Assembly (NCBI GenBank): GCA_947458545.1
Contig: CANGYH010000005.1
Coordinates: 1-64,000 of the forward strand
DNA from: Cytophagaceae bacterium
GTDB taxonomy: Bacteria > Bacteroidota > Bacteroidia > Cytophagales > Flexibacteraceae
Reading direction: 5' to 3'
DNA length: 64,000 bases
A program made the position numbers and the translations under genes. Each line of letters begins with the position of its first letter. Positions within the stretch are counted from its first letter, which is position 1. The notes beneath the pieces were generated by a model. It saw only the letters and a program-made list of their open reading frames with translations, searched no databases and had not been told where the DNA came from. Positions 44,663 through 52,856 of the stretch are shown piece after piece.

Positions 44663-45619
44663 TTATTTTCTGTAACGAGGCGTACGGATTGCCGGACGCG
44701 GGCCTTTCAGCGTTACGGGCAATTGGTAGGCCAGCATCAGCTCTTGGCTGGTGCTTTGCTTGGCGTTGCGGCCGCTGGTAACCAGGTCTAGGGCGTAGCC
44801 CAGGCGCAGAGAATTGTCTTTCAGCAGCGAGAGACCTACCAATACGTTGACGGCCTCTTGCTGGGTGTAACCAGCACCGATGCTGAAACGGTTGTTGATG
44901 TTGGCCGTGATGTTGCCTTCGATTGACGTTGCCTTGCTGTTGAAGTTAGCCGACTTGTAGAGTATAGAAGGCGTCAACGTCAGCGTGGGGTTTACCTCGT
45001 AGTTGTAGCCTACAATACCGTAGTAGTGGCGCACCAGCGTCTCTTTGCTGGTGGTAGATCCTTGGCCGTTGTAGGTAAAGGTGGGGGCCGTCAGGTGCAT
45101 GGCGCTCAGGCCTACAAACAGCTTTTGCGTTTTGTAGTAGATACCAGCGCCCAGGTCAGGCTGCATAGAGTTTACAGACGCAGGGATGCTGGGATCGTTC
45201 TGGTCTATGAACTTATACTTGCTGCGGTCACGCCCTTGCGATACCATACCTACCGAGGCACCGATAGAGAGTTTACCGCTACCAACGTTGAGGTGGTAGG
45301 CATAGTTGCCACGAATGGCCAGGGCAGATACGGCAGCAAAGCGCTCGTAGTATGCCACGGCACCTACGCCAGAGCTGGCGCGCAGCAGCGGTGTGTTAAA
45401 GCTGAACAGGCCCGTGTTGGGCGCCGAGCCATCTTGGTTGTAACCGAGCCACTGCGCGCGGCCCAGCATCATGAAACGGGCACTTCCATCCATTCCGGCA
45501 GCAGCGGGGTTAAAGTACTGCTGATTGTAGAGGTAGTGTGTGAAGCGGGGATCTTGCTGGGCAAACGACTGGCCTGCCGCAATAACCGAAGCGAAAAGAA
45601 AAAGAGTAAATCTTTTCAT
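44663..45619 (-). CDS. porP: PorP/SprF family type IX secretion membrane protein
   Basis: A 318-residue outer-membrane beta-barrel of the PorP/SprF family. Signal peptide MKRFTLFLFASVIAAGQSFA, then the family's defining N-terminus QDPRFTHYLYNQQYFNPAAA-GMDGSARFMMLGRAQWLGY, followed by barrel strands (LSIGASVGMVSQGRDRSKYK; GYNYEVNPTLTLTPSILYK). PorP works with the T9SS, often anchoring the motor or a surface adhesin. The ATG at 45617-45619 begins the signal; 16 codons upstream are rejected. It precedes gldK in the classical porP-gldKLMN order. Confidence 0.95.
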   Translation of the reverse strand: MKRFTLFLFASVIAAGQSFAQQDPRFTHYLYNQQYFNPAAAGMDGSARFMMLGRAQWLGYNQDGSAPNTGLFSFNTPLLRASSGVGAVAYYERFAAVSALAIRGNYAYHLNVGSGKLSIGASVGMVSQGRDRSKYKFIDQNDPSIPASVNSMQPDLGAGIYYKTQKLFVGLSAMHLTAPTFTYNGQGSTTSKETLVRHYYGIVGYNYEVNPTLTLTPSILYKSANFNSKATSIEGNITANINNRFSIGAGYTQQEAVNVLVGLSLLKDNSLRLGYALDLVTSGRNAKQSTSQELMLAYQLPVTLKGPRPAIRTPRYRK

Positions 45620-45746
45620 TGAGCCGAATATGGTTTGGAAATGCCTGTAAATATAGAGCAACCGCACCCCAAAGCCCCAAAAGCGCCGAACTAAAATTTC
45701 TTACCTGTGCGTCGTGTTAAGGGGGTATGCACTTCTGCTAACAAAA

Positions 45747-45775
45747 CAGACCCACCTGTGGGGCAGGTGGGTCTG
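45747..45775 (-). terminator. Terminator after hemD
   Basis: Perfect 12-bp stem CAGACCCACCTG / CAGGTGGGTCTG with 5-base loop, followed on the minus strand by TTTTGTTAGC. It ends the wecA-like/DUF4271/hemD transcript before porP. Confidence 0.88.
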
Positions 45776-45809
45776 TGATTGGGGGCATGGGCAACGTGCT
45801 TACCTTTAG

Positions 45810-46586
45810 CTACTTGCCCGTCTGGCTTTTGAGGTAAAGCTCTATGGCGCCTGCCATGCTGGGGGCATTTGGCATGGGCGCTTCAATGTCGAGGCGATAG
45901 CCTGCGTCGCGCACGGCCTGGGCGGTGGTAGGGCCAAAAGCGGCCATGCGGATGTCGCCTTGTTCTATTTCTGGAAACTGCTTCTTGAGCGAATCTACCC
46001 CACTGGGCGAGAAGAAGGTGATGATGTCGAAGGCCTTAGGGTCCATGCCAGACAGGTCTGCCGACACGGTGTTGTATATGACGGCCTCTTTGAACTGAAT
46101 GCCGTGCTTGGTCAGAAAATCAGCTACGTGGGGTTGGCGGATGTCTGAGCTGGGGAAGAGGTACTTCTCGGTTTTATGCTTCAAAAAGTACTCGTTCAGG
46201 TCTGTGGCAGACTTGGCCCCGACGAAGATTTTGCGCTTGCGGATGACGATGTACTTCTGCAAGTAGTTGGCCGTCTGCTCAGAGACGCAGAAGTACTTCA
46301 TCTCAGGCGGCATCTCTATCTTGGCCTCTTTGCAGATGGCAAAGAAGCCATCCACCGCATTGCGGCTGGTAAAGATGATGGCCGTAAAATCGAGAATGTT
46401 GATCTTCTGCTTGCGGAACTCTTTGTAGCCTACGGGCTGGATCTCGATGAATGGCCTGAAATCAAGCTTCAGCTTGTACTTTTCAGCCAACGGCTGGTAG
46501 GGATTGTTCGCATCGGCCGGCTTGGCTTGGCTGATCAGCAGATTCTTGATTTTGGGCTTTTCTGTAGCGGCCGGCTTGGTACTCAT
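45810..46586 (-). CDS. hemD: Uroporphyrinogen-III synthase
   Basis: A 258-residue cytosolic enzyme (hydroxymethylbilane ring closure with D-ring inversion) in the heme pathway. Two-domain HemD fold: ILDFTAIIFTSRNAVDGFFA, KYFCVSEQTANYLQKYIVIR, FVGAKSATDLNEYF, KYLFPSSDIRQPHVADFL, FKEAVIYNTVSADLSG and ITFFSPSGVDSLKKQFPEI, with MAAFGPTTAQAVRDAGYRLD near the end. The ATG at 46584-46586 overlaps the DUF4271 stop as ATGA. In several Bacteroidota this gene sits beside the T9SS genes, as here. Confidence 0.92.
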   Translation of the reverse strand: MSTKPAATEKPKIKNLLISQAKPADANNPYQPLAEKYKLKLDFRPFIEIQPVGYKEFRKQKINILDFTAIIFTSRNAVDGFFAICKEAKIEMPPEMKYFCVSEQTANYLQKYIVIRKRKIFVGAKSATDLNEYFLKHKTEKYLFPSSDIRQPHVADFLTKHGIQFKEAVIYNTVSADLSGMDPKAFDIITFFSPSGVDSLKKQFPEIEQGDIRMAAFGPTTAQAVRDAGYRLDIEAPMPNAPSMAGAIELYLKSQTGK

Positions 46587-47815
46587 AGGTCGGTCAGCAA
46601 CCGAATAAGAAGGATCGATGGGAGCAATTCGGTGAGGCAAATATACGACAAGGCATAAAACTTCCGGAATCCTTGGTCTGAAACCAAAATTTTATACATT
46701 AAAAATGCCTTAACACCGAATATAATTATGCAAAAGTAAAAAGATACAATACGAAAGATATCGAACGAAACCAGCGCTGTAAAATTCCACAACAACGCCC
46801 ATACCGCCAGCAATGCTGCCCCTATCGAGAACAGCTCCAGGTTGCCACGCACGTGGCTACCCTCTATGCGGATGTTGAAAAGGGCCAGGCCGATGACGTA
46901 CACGTATGCGGCCAGCCCCAGCACAGATACGAGCGCACCGTAGGCCAGGTTAAAAAACACGGCCAGGTTTTCTGTGCCATTGCCTACACCAGGTTGCAAC
47001 AGCACAGGATCTACGCCATGGCGATAACAAAACAAGAAGATAGCCGAGCACAGTACCGTAAGCCCCAGGTGTATCAGCGTCTGCCCACCCAGCACTTCTG
47101 GGCCTTGGCCGGGCAATGCCTGCTCTGGCTGCAAAAGCAGGCTCCGGAGCGAGAAGATGCGGTAAAACGCCTTACCCTTGGTGCCGGCTAACAGGGCCAG
47201 CAGCAGGGTAAAGCTGCCGGCCAGCAGCTCGTCTCTATACCGGCGGAATGGAGGATGCCCCTGAAAACTTGCCGCCTCAACGGTGGGTGCTTTGCCGGCG
47301 CGGGCCGTAAGCTCTTGATAGCTGGGTTGCAGGTAAAAGGCCAGGTACTGGCTAAAATGCGGCGTGAGCTTGTTGAGGTCTATCGTCTGCCCTTCTACAA
47401 AAGCCAAAAAGCGGCCATCAAGGTATATACATGTAGGGCCGGGGAAATACACCAAGCCTTGCTCGTATGGGGCGCCGCCGGGCCGGTGGGTGAGCGCAAG
47501 CACGTGGCTGGCCATTAGATCTGCCGGGCGGAGCACATCTACATACTGTTTGTACCTGTCAGAAAAGACGTACCAGGGGTTTTGCCAGCTCTCGTAGTAT
47601 GGCACCGGCCTGGGGGCAGGCTTGGCCGTGCTAACGTCGAGCGTGTCGCGCTTAGGGGCCGCCTGCCGGGCTATCTGTACCTGGGCAAGGCTGTCGGCTC
47701 CGAGCGTATCGGTAGGTTGGGCCAGGCAAGGCAAGGGCAAGCAGCAAACAAAAAGCCCCACCAGTAAGGCTGGCAACAACCCTATGGGCCAAGCTATGCG
47801 CCAGAGACCTTTCAC
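46583..47815 (-). CDS. DUF4271 family membrane protein
   Basis: A 410-residue protein. An exported, Ala/Pro/Arg-rich N-terminal region (signal-like WPIGLLPALLVGLFVCCLPL, then ESWQNPWYVFSDRYKQYVDV) is followed by seven or so membrane helices in the C-terminal two thirds, the DUF4271 domain. The start is GTG at 47813-47815; there is no better ATG in frame. It starts 20 bases after the wecA-like gene and couples by ATGA to hemD. DUF4271 genes are recurrent neighbours of hemD in this phylum; some have been linked to T9SS (PorF-like), which I take as a hint only. Confidence 0.82.
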   Translation of the reverse strand: MKGLWRIAWPIGLLPALLVGLFVCCLPLPCLAQPTDTLGADSLAQVQIARQAAPKRDTLDVSTAKPAPRPVPYYESWQNPWYVFSDRYKQYVDVLRPADLMASHVLALTHRPGGAPYEQGLVYFPGPTCIYLDGRFLAFVEGQTIDLNKLTPHFSQYLAFYLQPSYQELTARAGKAPTVEAASFQGHPPFRRYRDELLAGSFTLLLALLAGTKGKAFYRIFSLRSLLLQPEQALPGQGPEVLGGQTLIHLGLTVLCSAIFLFCYRHGVDPVLLQPGVGNGTENLAVFFNLAYGALVSVLGLAAYVYVIGLALFNIRIEGSHVRGNLELFSIGAALLAVWALLWNFTALVSFDIFRIVSFYFCIIIFGVKAFLMYKILVSDQGFRKFYALSYICLTELLPSILLIRLLTDL

Positions 47816-47835
47816 AACCTACTATTACGCAATAA

Positions 47836-48942
47836 CTAAAGTGTAGTGGTGAGGGGCTCTTGCGGCAGTGCTGCCGGCGTGGCTAATCCCTCGGGCGCAG
47901 GGTTATCGCCGTTGGCAGCCGGTTTGATGAACTCGAAACCGATGCCCGCCAGCAGAAATACAGCCCCGATGGCCAGAATCAATACGGTGTCTCCTAGGTA
48001 GGCAAAGTAGCTGGCCAATCCGATAAAGGCCAGGTTGACACCCACCAACGTACCCACGATGGCCAACTGGCTAAAGCCAGCCCGCTTTAAGACGTGGTGC
48101 ACATGGTTGCTGTCTGGCGAAAAGGGCGAGCGGCCATTTAGAATTCGAATGGCAAAAATCCGCGCCGTGTCGAAGATGGGGATGGCCAGCGTGGCTATGG
48201 CAAGGCTTGGCGTGCTCTGCACCGTTTGGCCTGCCAGGTCTAAAAACTTGACAGACATAACCGCTACCAGAAACCCGCACACCAACGAGCCAGTATCGCC
48301 CATGAAAACGATGGCCCGGTGCATGTTGTAGCGCAAAAAGCCCGCCACACCGCCTAGCAGACAAAAGCAAAGCTTGGCGTAGGGGTCGAAGGTAGGCCCT
48401 CCGTATAGGCTGAAGAAGACGCCGAAGGTGCCTGCTATCACAAAAACAAGCGAGCCCGCAAGGCCGTCTAGCCCGTCTATCAGGTTGATGGCGTTGGTAA
48501 TACCGATAATGGCCAGGAAGGTGAAGCCATAGCTAACGCCCTCTTGCAGCTCGTAGATACCTAAGAAACCATGGAAGTTGGTGATGCGCACGTCGCCCAC
48601 AAACATGACGATACCCGTGGCCAGTATCTGCACAAAGAACTTTTTGAAGGCAGATATAGAAATGATATCGTCTTTAATACCAATGAAGAACAGCAGCATG
48701 GTGGCTGCCAACACCCGCTGGGTGGTAAGGTCTAACCGGCCGAAGATGGTGAGCGCCGAGGCGAAGCCCGCAAAGATGGCCATCCCGCCCAGGCGGGGGG
48801 TACGGTCTTGGTGGAGGCGGCGAGGGTCTGGCTCGTCGAGCAGGTTTTTAAGGTGCGCCACATAGACGATTGACGGCACCGCGAAAACAGCTACCACAAA
48901 AGCCCACAAGAAAGGTAAGATGGAGTCTATCAGAGAGGCCAT
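47836..48942 (-). CDS. wecA: Undecaprenyl-phosphate N-acetylglucosaminyl 1-phosphate transferase (WecA/MraY superfamily)
   Basis: A 368-residue polytopic glycosyl-1-phosphate transferase, about eleven helices. Family motifs: DEPDPRRLHQDRTPRLGGMA near the N-terminus, a D-D of the first loop (FIGIKDDIISI), NLIDGLDGLAGSLVFVIAGT with the catalytic Asp, YNMHRAIVFMGDTGSLVCGF, and the cytosolic HVHHVLKRAG loop (H-x-H-H). It starts polyprenyl-linked glycan synthesis. I give wecA as the closest name; the sugar specificity is inferred from the family, and the C-terminal tail (Asn/Pro/Thr-rich) is atypical. Confidence 0.9.
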   Translation of the reverse strand: MASLIDSILPFLWAFVVAVFAVPSIVYVAHLKNLLDEPDPRRLHQDRTPRLGGMAIFAGFASALTIFGRLDLTTQRVLAATMLLFFIGIKDDIISISAFKKFFVQILATGIVMFVGDVRITNFHGFLGIYELQEGVSYGFTFLAIIGITNAINLIDGLDGLAGSLVFVIAGTFGVFFSLYGGPTFDPYAKLCFCLLGGVAGFLRYNMHRAIVFMGDTGSLVCGFLVAVMSVKFLDLAGQTVQSTPSLAIATLAIPIFDTARIFAIRILNGRSPFSPDSNHVHHVLKRAGFSQLAIVGTLVGVNLAFIGLASYFAYLGDTVLILAIGAVFLLAGIGFEFIKPAANGDNPAPEGLATPAALPQEPLTTTL

Positions 48943-48970
48943 AGCGTGGGCACGCAGAGAGGAACTTGTA

Positions 48971-49004
48971 CAAAGGTAGCTATCTAACCAAAGCCATCTG
49001 CAAA
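48971..49004 (-). promoter_or_regulatory. Promoter of the wecA-like/DUF4271/hemD operon
   Basis: On the minus strand TTTG (49004-49001), 22 bases, then TACCTTTG (48978-48971), a perfect TAnnTTTG. It lies 28 bases before the ATG at 48942. Confidence 0.7.
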
Positions 49005-49123
49005 CCTGCCAACAAACAAGCCACAGGTTGCGATTGCCTAAGGTTATCGTTTTTATTTCAGCAGAGCGTTGGCCAATCGGGCCAGGCGTGGGGTTGCGAG
49101 TCGGTTTTGTCTATATTCGGGGC

Positions 49124-49555
49124 ATGAAAGTGTTTGCGGCAACTGTGGTGGCGCTTCTGCTAGCGGCTCAATCTTTGGCTTGGGGGACGCAAAATCCCAC
49201 CTTTGGCGTAGGGTTGGTAAACGCACCTGCCGGAGATAGCTACATCATCTTACTGCCCGAAGAGGTGGCTGCAACCACCGCCTCGCTTGCCGATTACTAC
49301 GCCCTCCCTACCCCAATGGGTGCAGAGGCCCCTGCGCGCCGGCCGTTGGCCACCACACAGCAGGCAACCAACATTTTTGCTGCACAGCCCTTGCTGTGGG
49401 GTGCCCTGCTGTCTATTCCGGGCGTAATTCTCGTGCGCGTTAACAGCACGGAGCGTAAAGTGACGCAAAAGGCTTTGCTAGGCGCCGGCATCAACGCCGC
49501 CATCTTGACGGTGCTCTACTTTACGGTAATCTCACCGGTTGGGCAGAGTAAGTAG
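49124..49555 (+). CDS. Exported membrane protein, 143 residues, unknown
   Basis: A signal peptide or N-terminal helix (MKVFAATVVALLLAAQSLAW) is followed by a hydrophilic region (GDSYIILLPEEVAATTASLA) and a C-terminal pair of hydrophobic segments: LLWGALLSIPGVILVRV and ALLGAGINAAILTVLYFTVI. I do not recognise the family. It may be a small envelope or outer-membrane protein. The ATG at 49124 is chosen because a longer frame upstream (with RWPIGPGVG) has no features; TATATTCG at 49110-49117 resembles a -7 element. Confidence 0.65.
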   Translation: MKVFAATVVALLLAAQSLAWGTQNPTFGVGLVNAPAGDSYIILLPEEVAATTASLADYYALPTPMGAEAPARRPLATTQQATNIFAAQPLLWGALLSIPGVILVRVNSTERKVTQKALLGAGINAAILTVLYFTVISPVGQSK

Positions 49556-49701
49556 GCGCTTGGCTACAGGGCCATCGGTACGGCCTGCGGCCTGATCGGA
49601 GACATTTCTGGGATATTCGTCGTTAAGGTGTTGGCTTGTGGCTCGCTATTTGCTTGCTTAGCCTTAACTTTAAGGACATTACCGCTATTTTTTTGCCAAA
49701 C

Positions 49702-50910
49702 ATGCCTCATTTCAGGCTGTGGCCCGGGCTGCCGATGCTGCTACTGGTATTCGTATTACCAGGCAGGCCTATGGCCCAGACCCTCAGCCTGGCCCGCGAC
49801 AGGCAGGCCACTGCTGCCATCGTTCAGACTTTTGACTACCTCTATGCCTACCGCACCGTGCAGGCAGACAGCACCTTGCGTACCCTGGCGCCCAAGTGGA
49901 GCAATTACCCCGGGTATTTGCTGGTAGATGCGCTGATCGACTACTGGCGCTATATGCCCATCAGCCTCTATGGGCAAGAGTACAACAGGTACAAAGCCAC
50001 GGTTGGCAAGGCCGCCCAGTTGGCAGAGAAGATGCTGGAGCGCAACCCGACAGATTATGAGGCCACCTTCTTCTGCATGATGGCATACACCATTCTGGCC
50101 CGGCAGGCCAGCGAAGATGGAGACAACCTAAAGGCCGTCGGGTATGCAAAAGATGCCTTTAAGCATCTTAAGAGTGGTTTCGACCTGCAGGCCCGGAACC
50201 CTGATTTTTACTTCTCTACCGGGCTCTACAAGTACTATCGGATACGCTACCCAGAAGATCACCAGATTTACAAGCCGTTCTTGAGCTTCTTTCCGGGCGG
50301 AGACAAGGCAGAAGGCCTGCACAACCTAGAGCTAGCCGCCGAGAAAGGCCTCTACACAAAGACGGAGGCCACCATGTTTCTGGCCTTTATCAATCTGCGG
50401 TACGAGCATAAACCAGAGCGGGGGCTGGCGTATGCCAACCAGTTGGTGCGGCGGTATCCCTCTAATCCGGCATTTAGGGTGCTGTTGTCTGAGGCGCTGT
50501 TGCTCAACAATAAGTTGGAAGACGTGCCGACGCATGCCGGATATGCGGTGCGGTTTCCGAGCCCGCTGGTAAAGGCCGGGGCCGAGGCCATGCTGGGTTG
50601 GTACCACGAGCGGCAGGGAGACCGCGCCAAAGCCGCCGCCCTATACCAAGATGCCCTAAAACGGGTAGAGCACGTCTCTAAACAGGCCGACAATGTAAAG
50701 TCTATCTGCCTAGCCGGCCAGGCGCGTTTGGCCGCCTACCAGGGCAAGCGCCACATAGCCAAACAGCTATACCGAGACGTGCTAGACTTTACCAACCATG
50801 CCGTGCTGCGCGATGAGGCCCGCCGCTACCTGCGGCGGCTAGATGATGAAGGCAACCGGGTAAAGCGCAAAGAGTATCTGAAAAACCAGGCCAACGCTAG
50901 TACACCTTGA
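49702..50910 (+). CDS. Exported TPR protein, unknown
   Basis: A 402-residue exported protein. The signal peptide (FRLWPGLPMLLLVFVLPGRP) is followed by Q-T-L-S-L, a helical domain (NYPGYLLVDALIDYWRYMPI) and TPR-like repeats (TEATMFLAFINLRYEHKPER-GLAYANQLVRRYPSNPAFR; AEAMLGWYHERQGDRAKAAA). A DYEATFFCMMAYTIL segment precedes them. The family occurs in Bacteroidota as uncharacterised envelope TPR proteins. The ATG at 49702 fits the signal peptide best. The last 14 bases overlap the converging Rieske gene. Confidence 0.8.
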   Translation: MPHFRLWPGLPMLLLVFVLPGRPMAQTLSLARDRQATAAIVQTFDYLYAYRTVQADSTLRTLAPKWSNYPGYLLVDALIDYWRYMPISLYGQEYNRYKATVGKAAQLAEKMLERNPTDYEATFFCMMAYTILARQASEDGDNLKAVGYAKDAFKHLKSGFDLQARNPDFYFSTGLYKYYRIRYPEDHQIYKPFLSFFPGGDKAEGLHNLELAAEKGLYTKTEATMFLAFINLRYEHKPERGLAYANQLVRRYPSNPAFRVLLSEALLLNNKLEDVPTHAGYAVRFPSPLVKAGAEAMLGWYHERQGDRAKAAALYQDALKRVEHVSKQADNVKSICLAGQARLAAYQGKRHIAKQLYRDVLDFTNHAVLRDEARRYLRRLDDEGNRVKRKEYLKNQANASTP

Positions 50911-51235
50911 GCCGTAACCCATCTGAACCCACCTCTACGGGCAGCATTGGCAGGTGCGGGCATGCCTGGCCCGTTGTCTCTTGCCCGGTATCTAGCTCGA
51001 AGGCATAGTGGTGCAGGGGGCAGACTACCTCGCCTACCCCGTTGAGGTAACCGCCTAGGCTGAAGGCCGCCTTTTTGTGGGGGCAGGCATCTTCAAAAGC
51101 GCGCCAGCTACCGTCGGCCCGGCGAAGCAGAATTACCCGAAAGGGTGGCCTGGGCAGCCGAACCTTAAAAAGCTGGCCCACGGCAACGCGGGCTTCGGCG
51201 TCGGCCAGGGTGGCAAAAAGTGTTATCCAGGCCAT
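50897..51235 (-). CDS. Rieske [2Fe-2S] domain protein
   Basis: A 112-residue stand-alone Rieske protein. The two iron-sulfur loops are CPHKKAAFSLGGYLNGVGEV and VVCPLHHYAFELDTG, giving C-x-H ... C-x2-H, so the [2Fe-2S] cluster should be intact. No signal peptide or membrane helix, so it is a cytosolic ferredoxin-like carrier or an assimilatory-reductase-type small subunit (NirD-like). Its partner enzyme is not in the window. It starts 11 bases after the BatC-like gene on the same strand. Confidence 0.92.
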   Translation of the reverse strand: MAWITLFATLADAEARVAVGQLFKVRLPRPPFRVILLRRADGSWRAFEDACPHKKAAFSLGGYLNGVGEVVCPLHHYAFELDTGQETTGQACPHLPMLPVEVGSDGLRLKVY

Positions 51236-51246
51236 GGCAGATGCGG

Positions 51247-52224
51247 TTACCAGTCGGGGCGGCCGTTGTTGTTGGGATTGCTGCGCCGGTTGCGGCGCTG
51301 CTGCAAGTATTGCACCTCTCCGCTGCGCATGGCCTCCAGCAGTTGGCGGGCGCGCTCTTCAGACAGTTGCATTTGCCGTAGTTGCTCCCGGTTGGCTATG
51401 CGGCCTTGGGAAGCCTCTTGCGGCTTTTTGCCTTCGTCGCCTTTGCCTTGCTCGGCATCATCTACGGGGCCTTTGCCCTGAGCGCCCTGCCGCCTTTGCG
51501 ACTGGCCGGCGTCTGTTTGGCCTTCGGGCCTTTGCTGGTTCTGGCCCTTCTGGTTCCCGGCTTCTTGGTCCTTCTGAGGTTGCTGCCCTTGCTTCTGCGG
51601 GTCTGGCTTAGGTTTCTGGCTGTCTTGCTGCTGCTGGTCTTGCTGCTGTTTGTTCTGCCGCTGTTGTTGCTGTTGATCCTGGTTCTGTTGTCGCTGGTTC
51701 TGCTGTTGGTTTTGCTGTTGGTTTTGCTGCTGCTTCTGGCTCTGGGGTGGCGGCTGCAGCTTAGGGTTCTGGCTTAGCAGACGGGCCAGGTTGAGGCGTG
51801 CCAGTTGATTATTAGGATCCTGCCGTAAGGCCTCTTTGAGCTGGTTGGCCGCCTCGCCGGGGTTTTTCTGCCGGCTGGCAATTACCCCCAACTGGGCATG
51901 GGCCAGCGAGCGCATCTGTGCGTCGCCGCTTATGGAGAGGCGGGTATAGGCCCGGGTGGCGTTGGCATGGTCGCCCATGCGTAGGTGGGCCAGGCCAAGG
52001 TTGGCCAGCACGGCATCATTTTTCACGCCGAGCCCGTCTGCCATTTGGCTATAGTCTCGGGCGGCGGCGGCATACTGGCCCTGGCGCATGGCATCAGAGG
52101 CACGGCGCGCCAGGCGGTTGGCCTCTGCAATAGAGGTTAACCCCGAGACCTGCAACAACAACGCAACTATGATACCAAACACAGCCTCAAAGATGGCCCT
52201 TAAGCCCGGCCAGGGCCAAAGCAT
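51247..52224 (-). CDS. BatC/BatE-like TPR protein with Gln-rich region
   Basis: A 325-residue protein. An N-terminal signal/anchor (PGLRAIFEAVFGIIVALLLQ) and TPR region (about 40-160; VLANLGLAHLRMGDHANATR; AVIARQKN-like EAANQLKEALRQDPNNQLAR) are followed by a disordered, extremely Gln/Asn-rich stretch (residues about 165-290) and a C-terminal SEERARQLLEAMRSGEVQYL-QQRRNRR. This matches the BatC proteins of the Bacteroides aerotolerance (bat) operon in layout, but batA, batB and batD are absent, so I call it BatC-like only. The ATG at 52222-52224 is used instead of a TTG three codons earlier. Confidence 0.75.
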   Translation of the reverse strand: MLWPWPGLRAIFEAVFGIIVALLLQVSGLTSIAEANRLARRASDAMRQGQYAAAARDYSQMADGLGVKNDAVLANLGLAHLRMGDHANATRAYTRLSISGDAQMRSLAHAQLGVIASRQKNPGEAANQLKEALRQDPNNQLARLNLARLLSQNPKLQPPPQSQKQQQNQQQNQQQNQRQQNQDQQQQQRQNKQQQDQQQQDSQKPKPDPQKQGQQPQKDQEAGNQKGQNQQRPEGQTDAGQSQRRQGAQGKGPVDDAEQGKGDEGKKPQEASQGRIANREQLRQMQLSEERARQLLEAMRSGEVQYLQQRRNRRSNPNNNGRPDW

Positions 52225-52314
52225 GGCTAGCAACGCCAGCCCAAAAACCAGAACGGTTGTTGCCTGCGGTTGTTATGCCGGGCAATGCCTAGGCGCATAC
52301 CCAGCAAAACAAAA

Positions 52315-52347
52315 AGCCCTGCCTGGCGCAGGGCAGCAGGCAGGGCT
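52315..52347 (-). terminator. Terminator after rpsT
   Basis: Perfect 11-bp stem AGCCCTGCCTG / CAGGCAGGGCT with an 11-base loop, followed on the minus strand by TTTTGTTTTGC. It separates rpsT from the BatC-like gene. Confidence 0.85.
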
Positions 52348-52435
52348 CTTTGCAAAAACGTAAACCCAAACAACAGGCCCAACCAGGGGCCTGAGATGCT
52401 CTGAAATGCACGCCCAAATCGGGCGGCAGGTGGCA

Positions 52436-52690
52436 CTAAGCCAGTTTGTTGACCATGCGGGCAAGGCGGCTCTTGTGGTTGGCAGCCTTGTTACGATGGA
52501 TGATGTTCTTCTTGGCCAGCTTGTCTAGCATGGCAGATACGGTTTTGAAGAACTCCTGGGCCTGGGCTTTGTCAGTCATCAGGCGGAGCTTTTTCTCGAA
52601 CGTACGGGTGGTCTTCAGCTGGTAGCGGTTGCGCAGCATCTTGGCGCGGTTGGCCCGGATACGCTTGATAGCCGATTTATGGTTAGCCAT
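52436..52690 (-). CDS. rpsT: 30S ribosomal protein S20
   Basis: An 84-residue basic ribosomal protein binding the 5' domain of 16S rRNA. MANHKSAIKRIRANRAKMLR is the classic S20 N-terminus; the C-terminal half (KNIIHRNKAANHKSRLARMV-NKLA) is also canonical. It has its own promoter (52782-52812) and terminator, so it is a single-gene unit with a leader of about 85 bases. In other bacteria S20 represses its own translation through the leader; whether that occurs here cannot be told. Confidence 0.98.
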   Translation of the reverse strand: MANHKSAIKRIRANRAKMLRNRYQLKTTRTFEKKLRLMTDKAQAQEFFKTVSAMLDKLAKKNIIHRNKAANHKSRLARMVNKLA

Positions 52691-52781
52691 GCTCTGGAAT
52701 TGTCTTCTCTGGGTTGGAGTTACCGGTCTTTGCCATCGGTGTAATTGCCACGGGGGCTTACACTTTCTGCAAAAAGGACTG

Positions 52782-52812
52782 CAAAGATACGGCAGCCGAG
52801 GCGAACTTCCAA
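52782..52812 (-). promoter_or_regulatory. rpsT promoter
   Basis: On the minus strand TTG (52812-52810), exactly 20 bases, then TATCTTTG (52789-52782), a perfect TAnnTTTG. This is the best-formed Bacteroidota promoter I see in the window. Confidence 0.78.
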
Positions 52813-52856
52813 GAGGAGGTTGCAGCCTTTTTATGGTGCCTTTGCTTTGGGTAAAG

